A stretch of DNA of 64,000 nt from CAIUGU01 sp963819685 (GCA_963819685.1 CAWFXI010000003.1:310001-374000), one strand, 5' to 3'. Shown: positions 53,792 through 63,192, counted from the first letter of the stretch. The notes: a model not told the origin generated them from the letters alone. Translations and numbers: made by a program.

Positions 53792-54881
53792 ATCAGGCAG
53801 TTCAAGTCCCATTACCACCGATGTCGTCATCGTCGGTGCGGGTCCCTGCGGTTTGTTCCAGATCTTCGAGCTTGGCCTGCTCGGTCTCAAGGCGCACATC
53901 GTCGATGCGCTGAAGGACGCTGGTGGTCAGTGCATCGAGCTGTATCCGGACAAGCCCATCTATGACATTCCAGCGGTGCCGGTCTGCACTGGAGAGGAAC
54001 TCACAGAGCGGCTGATGGAGCAGATCAAACCCTTCGGCGCGGAATTCCATCTTGGCCAGGAAGTCACGAAGGTGGATCGCCAGGAGAGTGGCCGCTTTCA
54101 TGTCGGCACCAGTGCCGGCACGCAGTTCGATGCAGGCGCCGTGGTGATTGCGGGAGGCGTGGGCTCGTTCCAGCCGCGCAAGCTCGACGTCCCGGGCGCT
54201 GAAGTACTCGAAGGCAAGCAGGTTCATTACAAGGTGCGCGAGCCGCAATCCTATGCGGGCAAGGACATCGTCATTCTGGGGGGCGGCGATTCCGCACTCG
54301 ATTGGGCGCTGGCACTTGTCGATATCGCGAACAGCGTTGTCGTCGTCCATCGTCGCCCGGAGTTCCGTGGGGCTCCGGCTTCCGTCGCGAAGCTCTTGGC
54401 ACTTCGCGATGAACATCGCGCCGACGTGCTCGTCGGTCAGGTCAAGGATCTGGTCCTGGATGACAACGGCTTGCTCAAGGCATTGCGAGTGCAAGGTGCA
54501 GACGGCGTGGTGCGTACGCTGGATGCCCAGCAGGTGCTCGTGTTCTACGGGCTTTCGCCCAAGCTCGGGCCGATTGCTGAATGGGGCCTTGATCTGCACA
54601 AGAAGCAGCTGAACGTGAACGTGGCGACGTACCAGACCAACGTGCCTGGCATCTATGCCGTGGGCGACATCAATACGTATCCAGGCAAGAAGAAGCTGAT
54701 TCTGTCCGGCTTCCATGAAGCGGCGCTGGCGGCATTCGCGATCAAGGAATATCTCGAGCCGGGCAAGAAGGTGCATCTGCAGTACACGACGACCAGTCCG
54801 ATCATGCACAAGCGTCTCGGTGTGGCTCACGAAACGCATCACGAAGAGCACGAACGCAGGAAAGCTGCCGGCGGCGGTTAG
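53784..54881 (+). CDS. NAD(P)/FAD-dependent ferredoxin-NADP reductase, thioredoxin-reductase-like type
   Basis: A 365-residue flavoprotein. FAD site TTDVVIVGAGPCGLFQIFEL, AGGQCIELYPDKPIYDIPAV (no redox CxxC as in thioredoxin reductase), the NADPH site KDIVILGGGDSALDWALALV, and YAVGDINTYPGKKKLILSGF with FHEAALAAFAIKEYL. This pattern marks bacterial ferredoxin/flavodoxin-NADP reductases. ATG 53784 overlaps cysK by eight bases. A conserved His-rich end (AHETHHEEHERRKAAG) is unusual. In this operon the likely task is to reduce a ferredoxin for CysI; that is inference. Confidence 0.92.
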   Translation: MVESGSSSPITTDVVIVGAGPCGLFQIFELGLLGLKAHIVDALKDAGGQCIELYPDKPIYDIPAVPVCTGEELTERLMEQIKPFGAEFHLGQEVTKVDRQESGRFHVGTSAGTQFDAGAVVIAGGVGSFQPRKLDVPGAEVLEGKQVHYKVREPQSYAGKDIVILGGGDSALDWALALVDIANSVVVVHRRPEFRGAPASVAKLLALRDEHRADVLVGQVKDLVLDDNGLLKALRVQGADGVVRTLDAQQVLVFYGLSPKLGPIAEWGLDLHKKQLNVNVATYQTNVPGIYAVGDINTYPGKKKLILSGFHEAALAAFAIKEYLEPGKKVHLQYTTTSPIMHKRLGVAHETHHEEHERRKAAGGG

Positions 54882-54893
54882 CCTGCGCCTGGC

Positions 54894-56144
54894 ATGACCG
54901 CAGAGGCCGCAGCTGCCGATCATCTCGAACCCGGCACTGCCGCGTTCCGTCGGGCCAACTGGGCGTTGTTTGCGGCGGCCTTCTCGATCTTTGCGTCGCT
55001 CTATGGGATGCAGCCGCTGCTGCCCATTTTTGCAGACGAGTTCGGACTCGGCGCTGATGGCAGCAGCCTGGCGCTGTCGCTGACGACGGCGACACTCGGT
55101 ATGGCGATCATCCTTGCCGGGGCGTTGTCCGATGCCATTGGACGCAAGCGGCTGATGTTTGCTTGCCTCGTGCTGGCCGCACTGCTCAATTTCTTCGTTG
55201 CAATCGCGCCAAACTGGCCGCTGCTGCTCGTGGCACGTGCGTTGATGGGTTTGGCGCTGTGCGGCGTTCCCGCCACTGCAATGGCCTACATCGCCGAGGA
55301 GGTGTCGCCGCAGGCCGCCGGCTTTGCGATGGGTCTTTATGTCGGCGGCAGTGCGATCGGCGGCATGATGGGCCGGTTGCTGATCGGTGTCATCGCAGAC
55401 CTGTTCTCGTGGCGGATCGCGGTTGGCGTGCTCGGTGTCGTGGTGCTGATCAGCGCATTGCTGATGCAGCAACTGTTGCAGGAGTCCCGGCATTTCAAAG
55501 TGCGCCCGTTTATTCCTGGTGAATTCCTGCCGTCACTGGCACGGGTGTTTGTCGACCCGGGGTTGCGGTGGCTGTATGCGACAGGCTTTCTGGGGATGGG
55601 CGCCTTCGTCACGGTCTTCAACTATCTGGGCTTCCGTCTGCTGGCCGCCCCCTACGAATTGAGCCATGCAGTGATCGCGTCGGTTTTCCTGAGCTACATC
55701 GTGGGCATGGCGAGTTCCACGTGGGCCGGCACACTCGCGGATCGCATCGGCCGCCGCAAGGTTCTCTGGTTCATGATCCTGATCATGGGCGCAGGGCTCG
55801 CATTGATGGCTGCGGCTGATCTGGCTGTCATTATCTCTGGTGTGGTGGTATTGACCTTCGGGTTCTTCGGCGCCCACGGGGTGGCCAGCGGCTGGGTTGG
55901 TCGTCGCGCCCTCGGTGCTCGGGCCCAGGCGTCGTCAATGTATCTGTTCTTCTACTACATGGGGTCCAGCGTCCTCGGCACACTCGGAGGCTGGCTATGG
56001 AAGCACTATGGGTGGCCCGGCGTTACACTTCTGACCGGAACTGCAATTGGCATCGGCCTGGCGATTGCTGTTCGCCTGTATTTTCTGCCGCCGCTCCCCG
56101 TTCACGCTGACAACGCCCAGGCTTCGCCGGCCGCCACGGCCTGA
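54894..56144 (+). CDS. MFS transporter at the end of the cys operon
   Basis: A 416-residue 12-helix transporter of the YnfM/arabinose-efflux type. Helix 1 follows LYGMQPLLPIFADEFGLGAD; loop 2-3 has AGALSDAIGRKRLMF and the second-half equivalent AGTLADRIGRRKVLW. Helix 5 region GVPATAMAYIAEEVSPQAAG and GGSAIGGMMGRLLIGV are typical. It follows the flavin reductase by 12 bases and may export a sulfur compound or import a precursor; the substrate is not evident. A signal-less N-terminus with acidic residues precedes helix 1. The gene is intact. Confidence 0.88.
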   Translation: MTAEAAAADHLEPGTAAFRRANWALFAAAFSIFASLYGMQPLLPIFADEFGLGADGSSLALSLTTATLGMAIILAGALSDAIGRKRLMFACLVLAALLNFFVAIAPNWPLLLVARALMGLALCGVPATAMAYIAEEVSPQAAGFAMGLYVGGSAIGGMMGRLLIGVIADLFSWRIAVGVLGVVVLISALLMQQLLQESRHFKVRPFIPGEFLPSLARVFVDPGLRWLYATGFLGMGAFVTVFNYLGFRLLAAPYELSHAVIASVFLSYIVGMASSTWAGTLADRIGRRKVLWFMILIMGAGLALMAAADLAVIISGVVVLTFGFFGAHGVASGWVGRRALGARAQASSMYLFFYYMGSSVLGTLGGWLWKHYGWPGVTLLTGTAIGIGLAIAVRLYFLPPLPVHADNAQASPAATA

Positions 56145-56194
56145 ATGCGGGCAAGGCGAGTCTGTGGCCAATCGCTGTCACGCAAGGCTGAATC

Positions 56195-58235
56195 ATGAAT
56201 AGTGATGACCGCGACCCCCGCTATTTCGGCAATATCCTGATCCAGCGGCTGACCCGCCGCGATGTACTTCGTAGTGCCTTGTCCGTAGCTCCGGTGCTCG
56301 TGGCAGGCACCGCCTTCCCTGCAATAGGGCTGGCAGCTGCACCCCAGGCGGTCAACACGCTGACATTCAAATCCATTGCCGGCAGCAAAGAGGACAAAGT
56401 CATTTTGCCACCGGGCTACGTCTCCGACGTCGTCGTGCGCTGGGGAGAGAGCCTGCACGCCGGTACACCCGATCTCGATACAGAATCGATCGTCGGTGGA
56501 GGATTACTGACTGCGACAGCCGCCGCGCGGCAGACGCGCCAGTTCGGCTACAACTGCGACGCCATCCATTTCTTTCCGCTGCGCGCCGACAACACGAGCG
56601 GCATTCTGTGTGTCAACAATGAATACACCGATGATGCGTTGCTGTTTCCGGAGTACGGAGGCGCCGCCACGCGCGCGACATGGCTTGAGAAATTCGTGAC
56701 GGAGCATGCCGAAGCGGTGGCTTTCGAGAAAGCGGCTCATGGCGTTTCCGTTGTGGCCGTCATCGCGCGAAGGGCGACGCGGACGATGGTCGATCGACAA
56801 GACATCCCGCTTCAACCGCCGGATTACTGCGGATACGCCCATGTCACTGAACGGACCGGCACGCGGTTCGCCGTTGCTGCGGACCCGTGCGGATCCCGGG
56901 GCTGTGCGCGTGAATGGCACGCTGGCGAATTGTGCGGGGGGGCAGACACCCTGGGGGACGTACCTCACGGCGGAGGAGAACCTCGAGGACTACTTCGGCA
57001 ACTATCGAGGGCTCAAGGCGCGCCGCGATGTCGATCCCGGCATCCTCGATGCGCATCGGCGCTTCTGGCTGTGGAATACCAACTCCATTCACGGCTGGGA
57101 ATTCATCGACAAACGCTTCGATGCGGCCTACGAGCCGGCCGAGGCGTTGCGGTTCGGCTGGATCGTCGAGATCAATCCCCACGATCCGGCCGCAATGCCG
57201 AAGAAGCGCACAGCACTCGGGCGTTTTTCCCACGAAGGTGCCGAGCCCATCGTTGCTCGAGATGGGCGCATTGCCGTGTATATGGGCGATGACGAGAAAT
57301 TCGAATACGTCTACAAGTTCGTCACCAGTCGTCCACTCGATCCGAAGAATCCCGCTGCGAATGCCGATCTGCTGGATGCGGGCACGCTATACGCTGCGCG
57401 CTTCGATGCGGATGGCAAAGGTGAATGGTTGCCGCTCGTCTACGACCCCAGGGGTCCGCTCAACGAGTCCACGGGCTTTCGTGACCAGGCGGAAGTTGTC
57501 ATCAAGGCCCGGGCTGCAGCGGATGTGCTGGGCGCTACGCCGATGGATCGGCCGGAGGATGTGCAGCCCAATCCGGTCAATGGCCGGATCTACGTGGCCT
57601 GCACGAACAATGACAATCGCTCCACCGGTACGCTGGACATCACGGGTCGGACGATCAGTACGAGTCCGAATGCTGCGAACCCAAGACCCAACAACGGCTG
57701 GGGGCACATCATCGAGATCACTGAAGAGGAAGGTGATCACACACGTACACGATTTCATTGGGAGGTATTCCTGCTCGCCGGCGATCCTGCCCGAGGCAAG
57801 CTCGTGACGAAGCTTGAAGACCTGAAGCCCGGCAAGCTGGGGAGTAACGACGTGTACTACGCGGGTTTTGCCGACGCCACACGCCTGAGCCCGGTGGGCT
57901 CGCCGGACAACATCGGGTTTGATCTCGCAGGCAACCTGTGGATTGTCACCGACGGAACGCAGCCGCAAGCGACCAATGACGGCTGCTATGCGTGCCCTAC
58001 TGCAGGGCCCGAACGTGGTTTGCTGCGCCAGTTCATGAGTGCACCTGTGGGTGCCGAAGTCTGCGGCTGCGAATTCACGCCGGACAGCCGCACGCTGTTT
58101 CTCAGCATCCAGCATCCAGGCGAGGGCGGTACGGTCAAGAAGCCGAGGAGCCACTGGCCGGATGGCGGCGATTCCCAACCGCGGCCGAGTGTCATTGCAG
58201 TGCGGCGCGAAGACGGCGGGATTGTGGGCAGTTAG
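56195..58235 (+). CDS. PhoX-like (DUF839) secreted phosphatase, frameshifted near 56765
   Basis: A Tat-exported protein: ILIQRLTRRDVLRSALSVAP, then a signal ending PAIGLAAA. The DUF839 propeller shows DKVILPPGYVSDVVVRWGES, NCDAIHFFPLR, CVNNEYTDDALLFPE and VAFEKAAHGVSVVAV. At about 56760-56775 homology moves to the next frame, with RFNRRITADTPMSLNGPARG, CAGGQTPWGTYLTAEENLED (metal/cofactor region), GRFSHEGAEPIVARDGRIAV, YMGDDEKFEYVYKFV and the metal-binding PEDVQPNPVNGRIYVACTNN, ending at 58235. The repaired protein is about 680 residues, typical for PhoX. A one-base insertion explains it. PhoX enzymes use Ca and Fe and release phosphate from esters. No pho box seen. Confidence 0.87.
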
Positions 58236-58238
58236 CAG

Positions 58239-58901
58239 TTAGCCCCGCGCCCTGCGGCTTCTTGTTGAGGCTTCGGGCAGTCTGGGTTGCGTTGCCCGCT
58301 TGGTGCTGGCCTTCCGCCTGCCGCGTACGCGATATTCATCCTTCGAGGGTGTCTCCGGATCGGGAACGACCAGATTTCTGAGGACCGTCCGCGTTTTCGC
58401 AAGCAACTCGGCAAGTATCGCCAGCTGCTGGGGTCCGAGCGCTGCCTCGATGGCGGCCACACGCTCATTTGCTCGTGGCTGCAGCTGCTTGATCAGCCTG
58501 CGGCCCGTATCCGTGAGGGATACCACTCCCCACCTTTGCCCTTGCGACGTTTTCCGGGTTACCCAGCCGATGTCAACCATCCGGTCCAGGATGCCTGTCA
58601 TGCTGGGTGCAACGATCCTGCCGCGCCTGGCGAGCTTGCCGATTTCCAGATCACCCGTTTTGAGCAGGATGCTTAAAACGCGGAATTGCTGATCGGTGAC
58701 ACCGTACTGGCGGAAGAGCGACCGGAAAGATCCAAGAAAACCCTCGCGAACATCGAGCAGCAGGTTAGGGAGCACGTCATCGCCGTTCTCGTCGATCTCA
58801 GGGCTGAGAGCCTTGATTCCCTGCGAGACGGGCATGTCTGCAAGAGGCAATAGCTCCGCTGCACTATCCCCTGCATTCCTGGAACTCATCATATTCAACA
58901 T
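58239..58901 (-). CDS. MarR family transcriptional regulator
   Basis: A 220-residue regulator with extended ends. The winged helix runs from SFRSLFRQYGVTDQQFRVLS, GDLEIGKLARRGRIVAPSMT and GILDRMVDIGWVTRKTSQGQ (wing) to VVSLTDTGRRLIKQLQPRAN. This resembles HpaR-type regulators of aromatic catabolism. The basic C-terminal tail (RRKASTKRATQPR) goes beyond the domain. It is convergent with PhoX (three-base gap) and divergent from TonB receptor 4. The near-palindrome at 59079-59090, between the -35 and -10 boxes of the receptor promoter and repeated at 62471, is a natural candidate for its operator. Confidence 0.88.
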   Translation of the reverse strand: MLNMMSSRNAGDSAAELLPLADMPVSQGIKALSPEIDENGDDVLPNLLLDVREGFLGSFRSLFRQYGVTDQQFRVLSILLKTGDLEIGKLARRGRIVAPSMTGILDRMVDIGWVTRKTSQGQRWGVVSLTDTGRRLIKQLQPRANERVAAIEAALGPQQLAILAELLAKTRTVLRNLVVPDPETPSKDEYRVRGRRKASTKRATQPRLPEASTRSRRARG

Positions 58902-59073
58902 GCACTCCGGTGAGGAACGGGTTCCATTAATAAGTCTAGCATCAGCTTAAAGGGTCTTTCCGTCCGTACCACACCGCCGCACATTGTCGCTTCCTTCACG
59001 AACGAAAGACGTGCACATCTGAAAATCACGCTATCAATAGTGCACTTCACGTGTTGGCGGAGCCTAATGAAGA

Positions 59074-59101
59074 TTGACTTAACTTGTGAACTAAATATAG
59101 A
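59074..59101 (+). promoter_or_regulatory. Promoter with overlapping operator candidate for TonB receptor 4
   Basis: TTGACT (59074-59079), 16-base spacer, TATAGA (59096-59101). The spacer holds TTAACTTGTGAA (59079-59090), a near-palindrome. The same arrangement recurs at 62466-62493. Divergent MarR gene starts 173 bases upstream. Confidence 0.65.
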
Positions 59102-59141
59102 TTGGGCGTTAGCGGCTCTCCGGGTGACCGGATTGCTGCAG

Positions 59142-59161
59142 CGCCGCAATGCAATGCGGCG
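59142..59161 (+). other. 5' leader hairpin before TonB receptor 4
   Basis: CGCCGCA (59142-59148) and TGCGGCG (59155-59161), loop ATGCAA... six bases, perfect 7-bp stem. A shorter 5-bp version occurs at 62534-62550 before the receptor remnant. No T-run, so a leader structure rather than a terminator. Confidence 0.5.
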
Positions 59162-59188
59162 ACAAAACACAACGAATAGGGGGTTCAT

Positions 59189-61472
59189 ATGTTCGCCGTG
59201 CACAATCGTATAACGTCGATGTCGGGTTGCATCGCCTTGTCTGCCGCGATCGCCAGCGTGCTGCATGGAGGGGTTGCGCTGGCTGCGGGCGCGCCAACCG
59301 GCGGACTCGAGGAAATCGTCGTCACTGCTCAGCGCGTCGAGAGCTCGCTGCAGGAGACACCGGTCTCGATCACGCAGTTCAGCTCCGAGGCGCTCAAGGA
59401 GCGGGGCATCAGCTCGCTGCTGGAGATCAGCGCCTTCACTCCTAACCTGCAGGTCGGCAGCCGATCGGGTTCGGCTGGGAACCAGGGCGGCTATGCGATT
59501 CGTGGCGTGGGCGTGAATGCCACCGGGTCGTCGCCTTCGGTGGGCCTGTACATCGATGATGTGTACTTCCCTTCAGGATCGGGCAACCTTCTGAGCCTGT
59601 TCGACGTTGCGCGGGTCGAAGTGCTGCGCGGCCCGCAGGGCACGCTGTTCGGCCGCAATACCATTGGCGGCGCGATCCAGTACTTCACCGTCAAGCCGGA
59701 TACCAAGGAAGTCAGCGGGTTTCTCGAGGGGACGGGCGGCAATTTCAGTCGCGCGGACTTCAGCGGCGCGCTGAATGTCCCGTTGGGCGACACGGTTGCC
59801 GTGCGCCTGTCTCTCGCCTCCCGGGAGCGTGACGGTTACGTGCATGACATTAACAGCAACGTTGACCGCGGCGACGACGACACCAAGCATGGCCGCCTGC
59901 AGGTCCGCTGGACCCCGAGTGACAACCTCACCATCGACCTCAAAGGGGAAGCGCTCAAGCAGGAGACCAACGGCCGTGCCCTGAAAGTGCTGGGTCTCAA
60001 TCCCAACTCGTTCCTGGTGGGTCTCGCCCTGCGTGGCCTGGGGCCCTTCGTTGAAACGCGCCCGTATAATAATTCGCTGATCTCGACCACGGACTACTCT
60101 TTGCCGGGCTTCAACAAGGCCGAGTTCTTCGAGTTCAAGTACTCCGAGGGTCAGGCCAACGATCGCCTATGACTTCAACGACAGCGTCACGCTGACGTCG
60201 ATCTCGGCCTTCAGCAAGTCGGAAAGAGATTCGGCACAGGACGTCGATAACGTGCCGATCAACATCATCTCGGTCACCAACGTCGATGACATCGACCTCT
60301 TTACCCAGGAGCTGCGACTGACTGGTGGGTCGGACCGATTCAAGTGGTCGACGGGTGTCTATTACTACGACGAAACGCGCACCGCGAGTGGTACGGCCGC
60401 CATCGGCAATGCCCCGACCGGTCCCTTTGGCGTGGCGAACGAAATCAAGTCGGAGGCGTACGCGGTCTACGCCCAGGGTACGTACGACTTTACAGACCGC
60501 TGGTCCGGCACGCTGGGTGCACGCTACAGCTCCGAGAAAATCGACGCCAGGGCGACTGAGCCCTATGTGGTCCAGGGTCCGCCGATCCCGGGCTTCGATC
60601 TGCAGCCTTCCGCCAGTGACACGTACACCGATACGTCGCCGTACGTTGGCCTGAACTTCCAGGTCACCCCGGACGTGATGACCTACGCGAAGGCCAGCAA
60701 GGGCTTCCGGGCGGGCGGATTCAATTTTGCGAATCCTCCAACAGGCCTGTCCCCCTTCAAGCAGGAAACGACGTGGACCTATGAACTCGGCGCCCGCATG
60801 GAGTTCATGAACAACCGGCTGCGTATCAATCCGACCATGTTCTACAACGACTGGAAAGACATTCAGTTCAATGCGCTGGCCCCTCCCTCGAATATCTTCA
60901 CGAGGAACGCGGGTGACGCGGAACTCAAGGGCGGTGAACTGGAGATGCAGTTTGCGGCGACCGACCGCTGGCTGCTGGATGGCTCGGTGTCCTACCTGGA
61001 CGGCAAGTACACCCGCATCGATCCCAGCGTGACGGTGATTGCGTACTACCCGAACGGTTCGTTCAACCCGCCGCCTGCCCCAGGAACGCCATCGTTCCAG
61101 ACGGATCTGGCGCTCGAAGACGATCTGCAGCAGGCACCGGAGTTGAAGTACACCGCCGGTGTCCGTTACTCCCTGCCGTTGTCCAACAACGGCCGGATTG
61201 TCACCAATGTCAACTACGCCTGGGTGGATACGATCCGCAGCGCAGTCACGCGATCCAACTTCGTGCAGATGCCGTCCTACAGCCTGTTGAACGCGCAGAT
61301 TCAGTACATCGCTCCTGACAACCGCTGGAGTATCGCGGCGTTCGGCACCAACATAACGGACGAGTTCTACTACATCGGTGGCATCAACTTCGGTACCCTT
61401 GGCCCTGGCAGCATTGAAGCCGATGTGGCCCGGCCGCAGGAGTATGGCGTGACGTTGCGCTTCAATTTCTGA
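59189..61472 (+). CDS. TonB-dependent receptor, copy 4, frameshifted near 60165
   Basis: ATG 59189 after GGGGG; signal peptide about residues 1-33 (GCIALSAAIASVLHGGVALA). LEEIVVTAQRVESSLQETPV, plug LFDVARVEVLRGPQGTLFGR, and GAIQYFTVKPDTKEVSGFL lead into the barrel up to FNKAEFFEFKYSEGQA. At about 60160-60170 the frame changes by +1 and continues IAYDFNDSVTLTSISAFSKS, TSPYVGLNFQVTPDVMTYAK, ASKGFRAGGFNFANPPTGLS and GTNITDEFYYIGGINF to EYGVTLRFNF at 61472. The repaired length is about 760 residues. Head of the duplicated module; the original DUF6152 gene that should follow has been lost here (see 61494). Confidence 0.88.
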
Positions 61473-61493
61473 GGAGACGAGGTTCGGCAGATT

Positions 61494-61529
61494 ATGAAGT
61501 GAGTGGTGCGCCGGTAACGGCGCACCACT
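61494..61529 (+). other. DUF6152 vestige and perfect hairpin after receptor 4
   Basis: After the receptor stop, GAGGAGACGAGG and then ATGAAG followed directly by TGA (61494-61502) mirror the start of DUF6152 copy 5 (GAGGATACGAGG, ATGAAG at 62764), so a two-codon vestige of a deleted DUF6152 gene is likely. A perfect 12-bp hairpin follows: AGTGGTGCGCCG (61502-61513), loop GTAA, CGGCGCACCACT (61518-61529), then TT. It may end or attenuate the receptor transcript. Confidence 0.5.
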
Positions 61530-61615
61530 TTGCCGATGGGCACCGACTTTCGGTGATCAGCCCACGCTGTCATCGGGAGCTGATGCGACCCGGCTCTCAT
61601 AAAAGGGGGGGAGCG

Positions 61616-62422
61616 ATGAATTCCGCTGGTCGTGGTAATGGCACCCGCCGCACGCTGTGGCTGGTGTCCTGTCTGTTGATGACGCTGGCAGCGCCGCAGG
61701 TCTTTGCCCAGGCTGCGCAGGCCGGCAAGAACCCGAGTGCCCTGTCACGGGATAATCTCGGGAAGGCTCGTCCCAAGGCGCCCTTTGACCTGACCGGCAC
61801 CTGGGTCATGCTGATCGATGCCAAGACCGGCAGGCATCAGTTCATGCCGTTACCGCCGCTCACGCCCGCGGCGCAGGCTTCGCTGAAGAAGCACGATGAA
61901 TATACGGCCAAGGGTCTTGAGTACCGTGATGATCCGGGTGCCTGCTGGCCGCTCGGCATGCCGCGCATCATGACGCGCTTCTGGCCGGTGCAGATCATCC
62001 AGCTGCCGACGATGGTGCAGGTGACGCACATGTTCAACAACAGCGTTCGCTGGATTTACATGGATGGCCGCGGTCACCCGCCCGATGACGAACTCGTCTA
62101 CACCTACAACGGCCATTCCATCGGCCGCTGGGAAGGAGACTCGCTGGTCGTCGATACGGTCGGCATGACTGATAACCGCCACTGGATACAGGAAGGCATC
62201 CCGGCGAGCACCAAGTTGCATATCGTCGAGCGGTATCGCATGGTCGATGGTGGCAAAGCCTTCGATGTCCAGTTGACGATGACCGATCCGGAGAACTGGA
62301 AGGGTGAGTGGGTCAACACCAAGCGTTTCCGACGCGAAGATACGACGGACATCGAAGAGCACGTCTGCATCTATGAAGAGGTCAAGGATCTGCCGAGCTT
62401 CAAATTCAATGTGCGTGAGTAG
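61616..62422 (+). CDS. WEGD-family secreted protein, copy 5 (tandem duplicate)
   Basis: A 268-residue secreted protein; signal peptide LWLVSCLLMTLAAPQVFAQ, then DLTGTWVMLIDAKTGR, DDPGACWPLGMPRIMTRF, RWIYMDGRGHPPDDELVYTY, GHSIGRWEGDSLVVDT and HIVERYRMVDGGKAFDVQLT. From residue 13 on it differs from the copy at 63189 in only a handful of residues by my reading, while the first 12 residues differ. GGGGGGAG lies six bases before ATG 61616. It follows receptor 4 at 144 bases with no DUF6152 gene between, unlike the other modules. Probably functional, as no frame change is seen. Confidence 0.87.
   Translation: MNSAGRGNGTRRTLWLVSCLLMTLAAPQVFAQAAQAGKNPSALSRDNLGKARPKAPFDLTGTWVMLIDAKTGRHQFMPLPPLTPAAQASLKKHDEYTAKGLEYRDDPGACWPLGMPRIMTRFWPVQIIQLPTMVQVTHMFNNSVRWIYMDGRGHPPDDELVYTYNGHSIGRWEGDSLVVDTVGMTDNRHWIQEGIPASTKLHIVERYRMVDGGKAFDVQLTMTDPENWKGEWVNTKRFRREDTTDIEEHVCIYEEVKDLPSFKFNVRE
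61652..62422 (+). repeat. Tandem duplication, copy A of the WEGD coding segment
   Basis: About 770 bases almost identical to 63225-63995, offset 1573 bases. Differences by eye are a few bases around the DLTGTW region, one near residue 104, and the last codon. Recent duplication or gene conversion. Confidence 0.85.
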
Positions 62423-62465
62423 TTGATGCTGTCGGCAGTGGCTCCGGTTCATGCGCATCACAAGA

Positions 62466-62493
62466 TTGACTTAACATGTGAAATGGATATAGT
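62466..62493 (+). promoter_or_regulatory. Duplicate of the receptor promoter, upstream of the receptor remnant
   Basis: TTGACT (62466-62471), 16-base spacer, TATAGT (62488-62493), with TTAACATGTGAA (62471-62482) inside the spacer. Same boxes, spacing and near-palindrome as 59074-59101. It now drives the remnant and the downstream DUF6152/WEGD genes. Confidence 0.65.
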
Positions 62494-62580
62494 TTGATTG
62501 CAGGCAGCATCCAGCGGAGCGACTTGCTGCAGTGCCGCATTGAACGCGGCGACTAGACAGGGCATGTTATCGGGGGGCGT

Positions 62581-62746
62581 ATGTTCAACTGGCGCAATCG
62601 CAATCTTGTGGTATTCGGTATCAACCGGACCGATGAGTATTGCCGCATCGGTGGCGTCGACTTCGGCACCCTTGGGCCCCGGCAGCGAGGCAATCGATCC
62701 TCGCGCGACCAGGGAAGTTTCCGGGACGCTGCGATTTAATTTCTGA
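62581..62746 (+). pseudogene. TonB receptor remnant with the interior deleted
   Basis: ATG 62581 after CGGGGGGCG starts MFNWRNRNLVVFGINR, similar to the start of receptor 4 and, within a dozen codons, to the receptor C-terminus (TDEYCRIGGVDFGTLGP). A frame change then gives TREVSGTLRFNF with the stop at 62746, the same final motif as receptor 4. About 2.1 kb of plug and barrel are missing. The promoter, leader hairpin and both ends are preserved. A clear deletion derivative, not a functional receptor. Confidence 0.75.
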
Positions 62747-62763
62747 GGATACGAGGTGTCATC

Positions 62764-63192
62764 ATGAAGAGTATGGGTGCAGGAAAATCGATGCTGGCGC
62801 TGCTGGCATCACTCGCAGTGGGTGCGCCTGTGCTGGCGCACCATTCGTTCGCGGCGTTTGACATGACCAAGGAAGTCGTCGTCCAGGGAACCGTCAAGGA
62901 GTTTCGCTGGACGAATCCGCACAGCTATCTGGTGCTGGCGGGCAAAGACGCCGCAGGCAAGGCGTCGGAAATCCGGATCGAGATGAATGGGCCGGGGTAT
63001 CTGGCGCGCAACGGCTGGAAGCGGGAGAGCCTGAAGCCGGGTGATGTGGTGACGACGACGATCCATCCGATGCGGGACGCCAGTCCCGGCGGCGATCTGG
63101 TCAAGGTGGTGTTTGCCGATGGGCGTGTGCTCTCGGCGGCAATTACCCTTGCAACTCCACCGGCTGAGCCCGCCGCAGGAGAGAAGCGATGA
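62764..63192 (+). CDS. DUF6152 family periplasmic protein, copy 5
   Basis: A 142-residue exported protein, near relative of copy 1 at 23712. Signal peptide ends GAPVLA; mature start HHSFAAFDMTKEVVVQGTVK (H26). NPH in EFRWTNPHSYLVLAGKD, IRIEMNGPGYLARNGWKRES and TIHPMRDASPGGDLVKVVFA follow. ATG 62764, 18 bases after the receptor remnant stop, has ACGAGG upstream. The stop overlaps the following WEGD gene by four bases (ATGA). With the receptor lost, expression would depend on the promoter at 62466. Confidence 0.87.
   Translation: MKSMGAGKSMLALLASLAVGAPVLAHHSFAAFDMTKEVVVQGTVKEFRWTNPHSYLVLAGKDAAGKASEIRIEMNGPGYLARNGWKRESLKPGDVVTTTIHPMRDASPGGDLVKVVFADGRVLSAAITLATPPAEPAAGEKR

Noticed and set aside
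53802..55493. Long minus-strand open frame opposite the flavin reductase and MFS genes
   Set aside because: It spans two real plus-strand genes and has low-complexity His/Gln/Arg composition typical of antisense frames.
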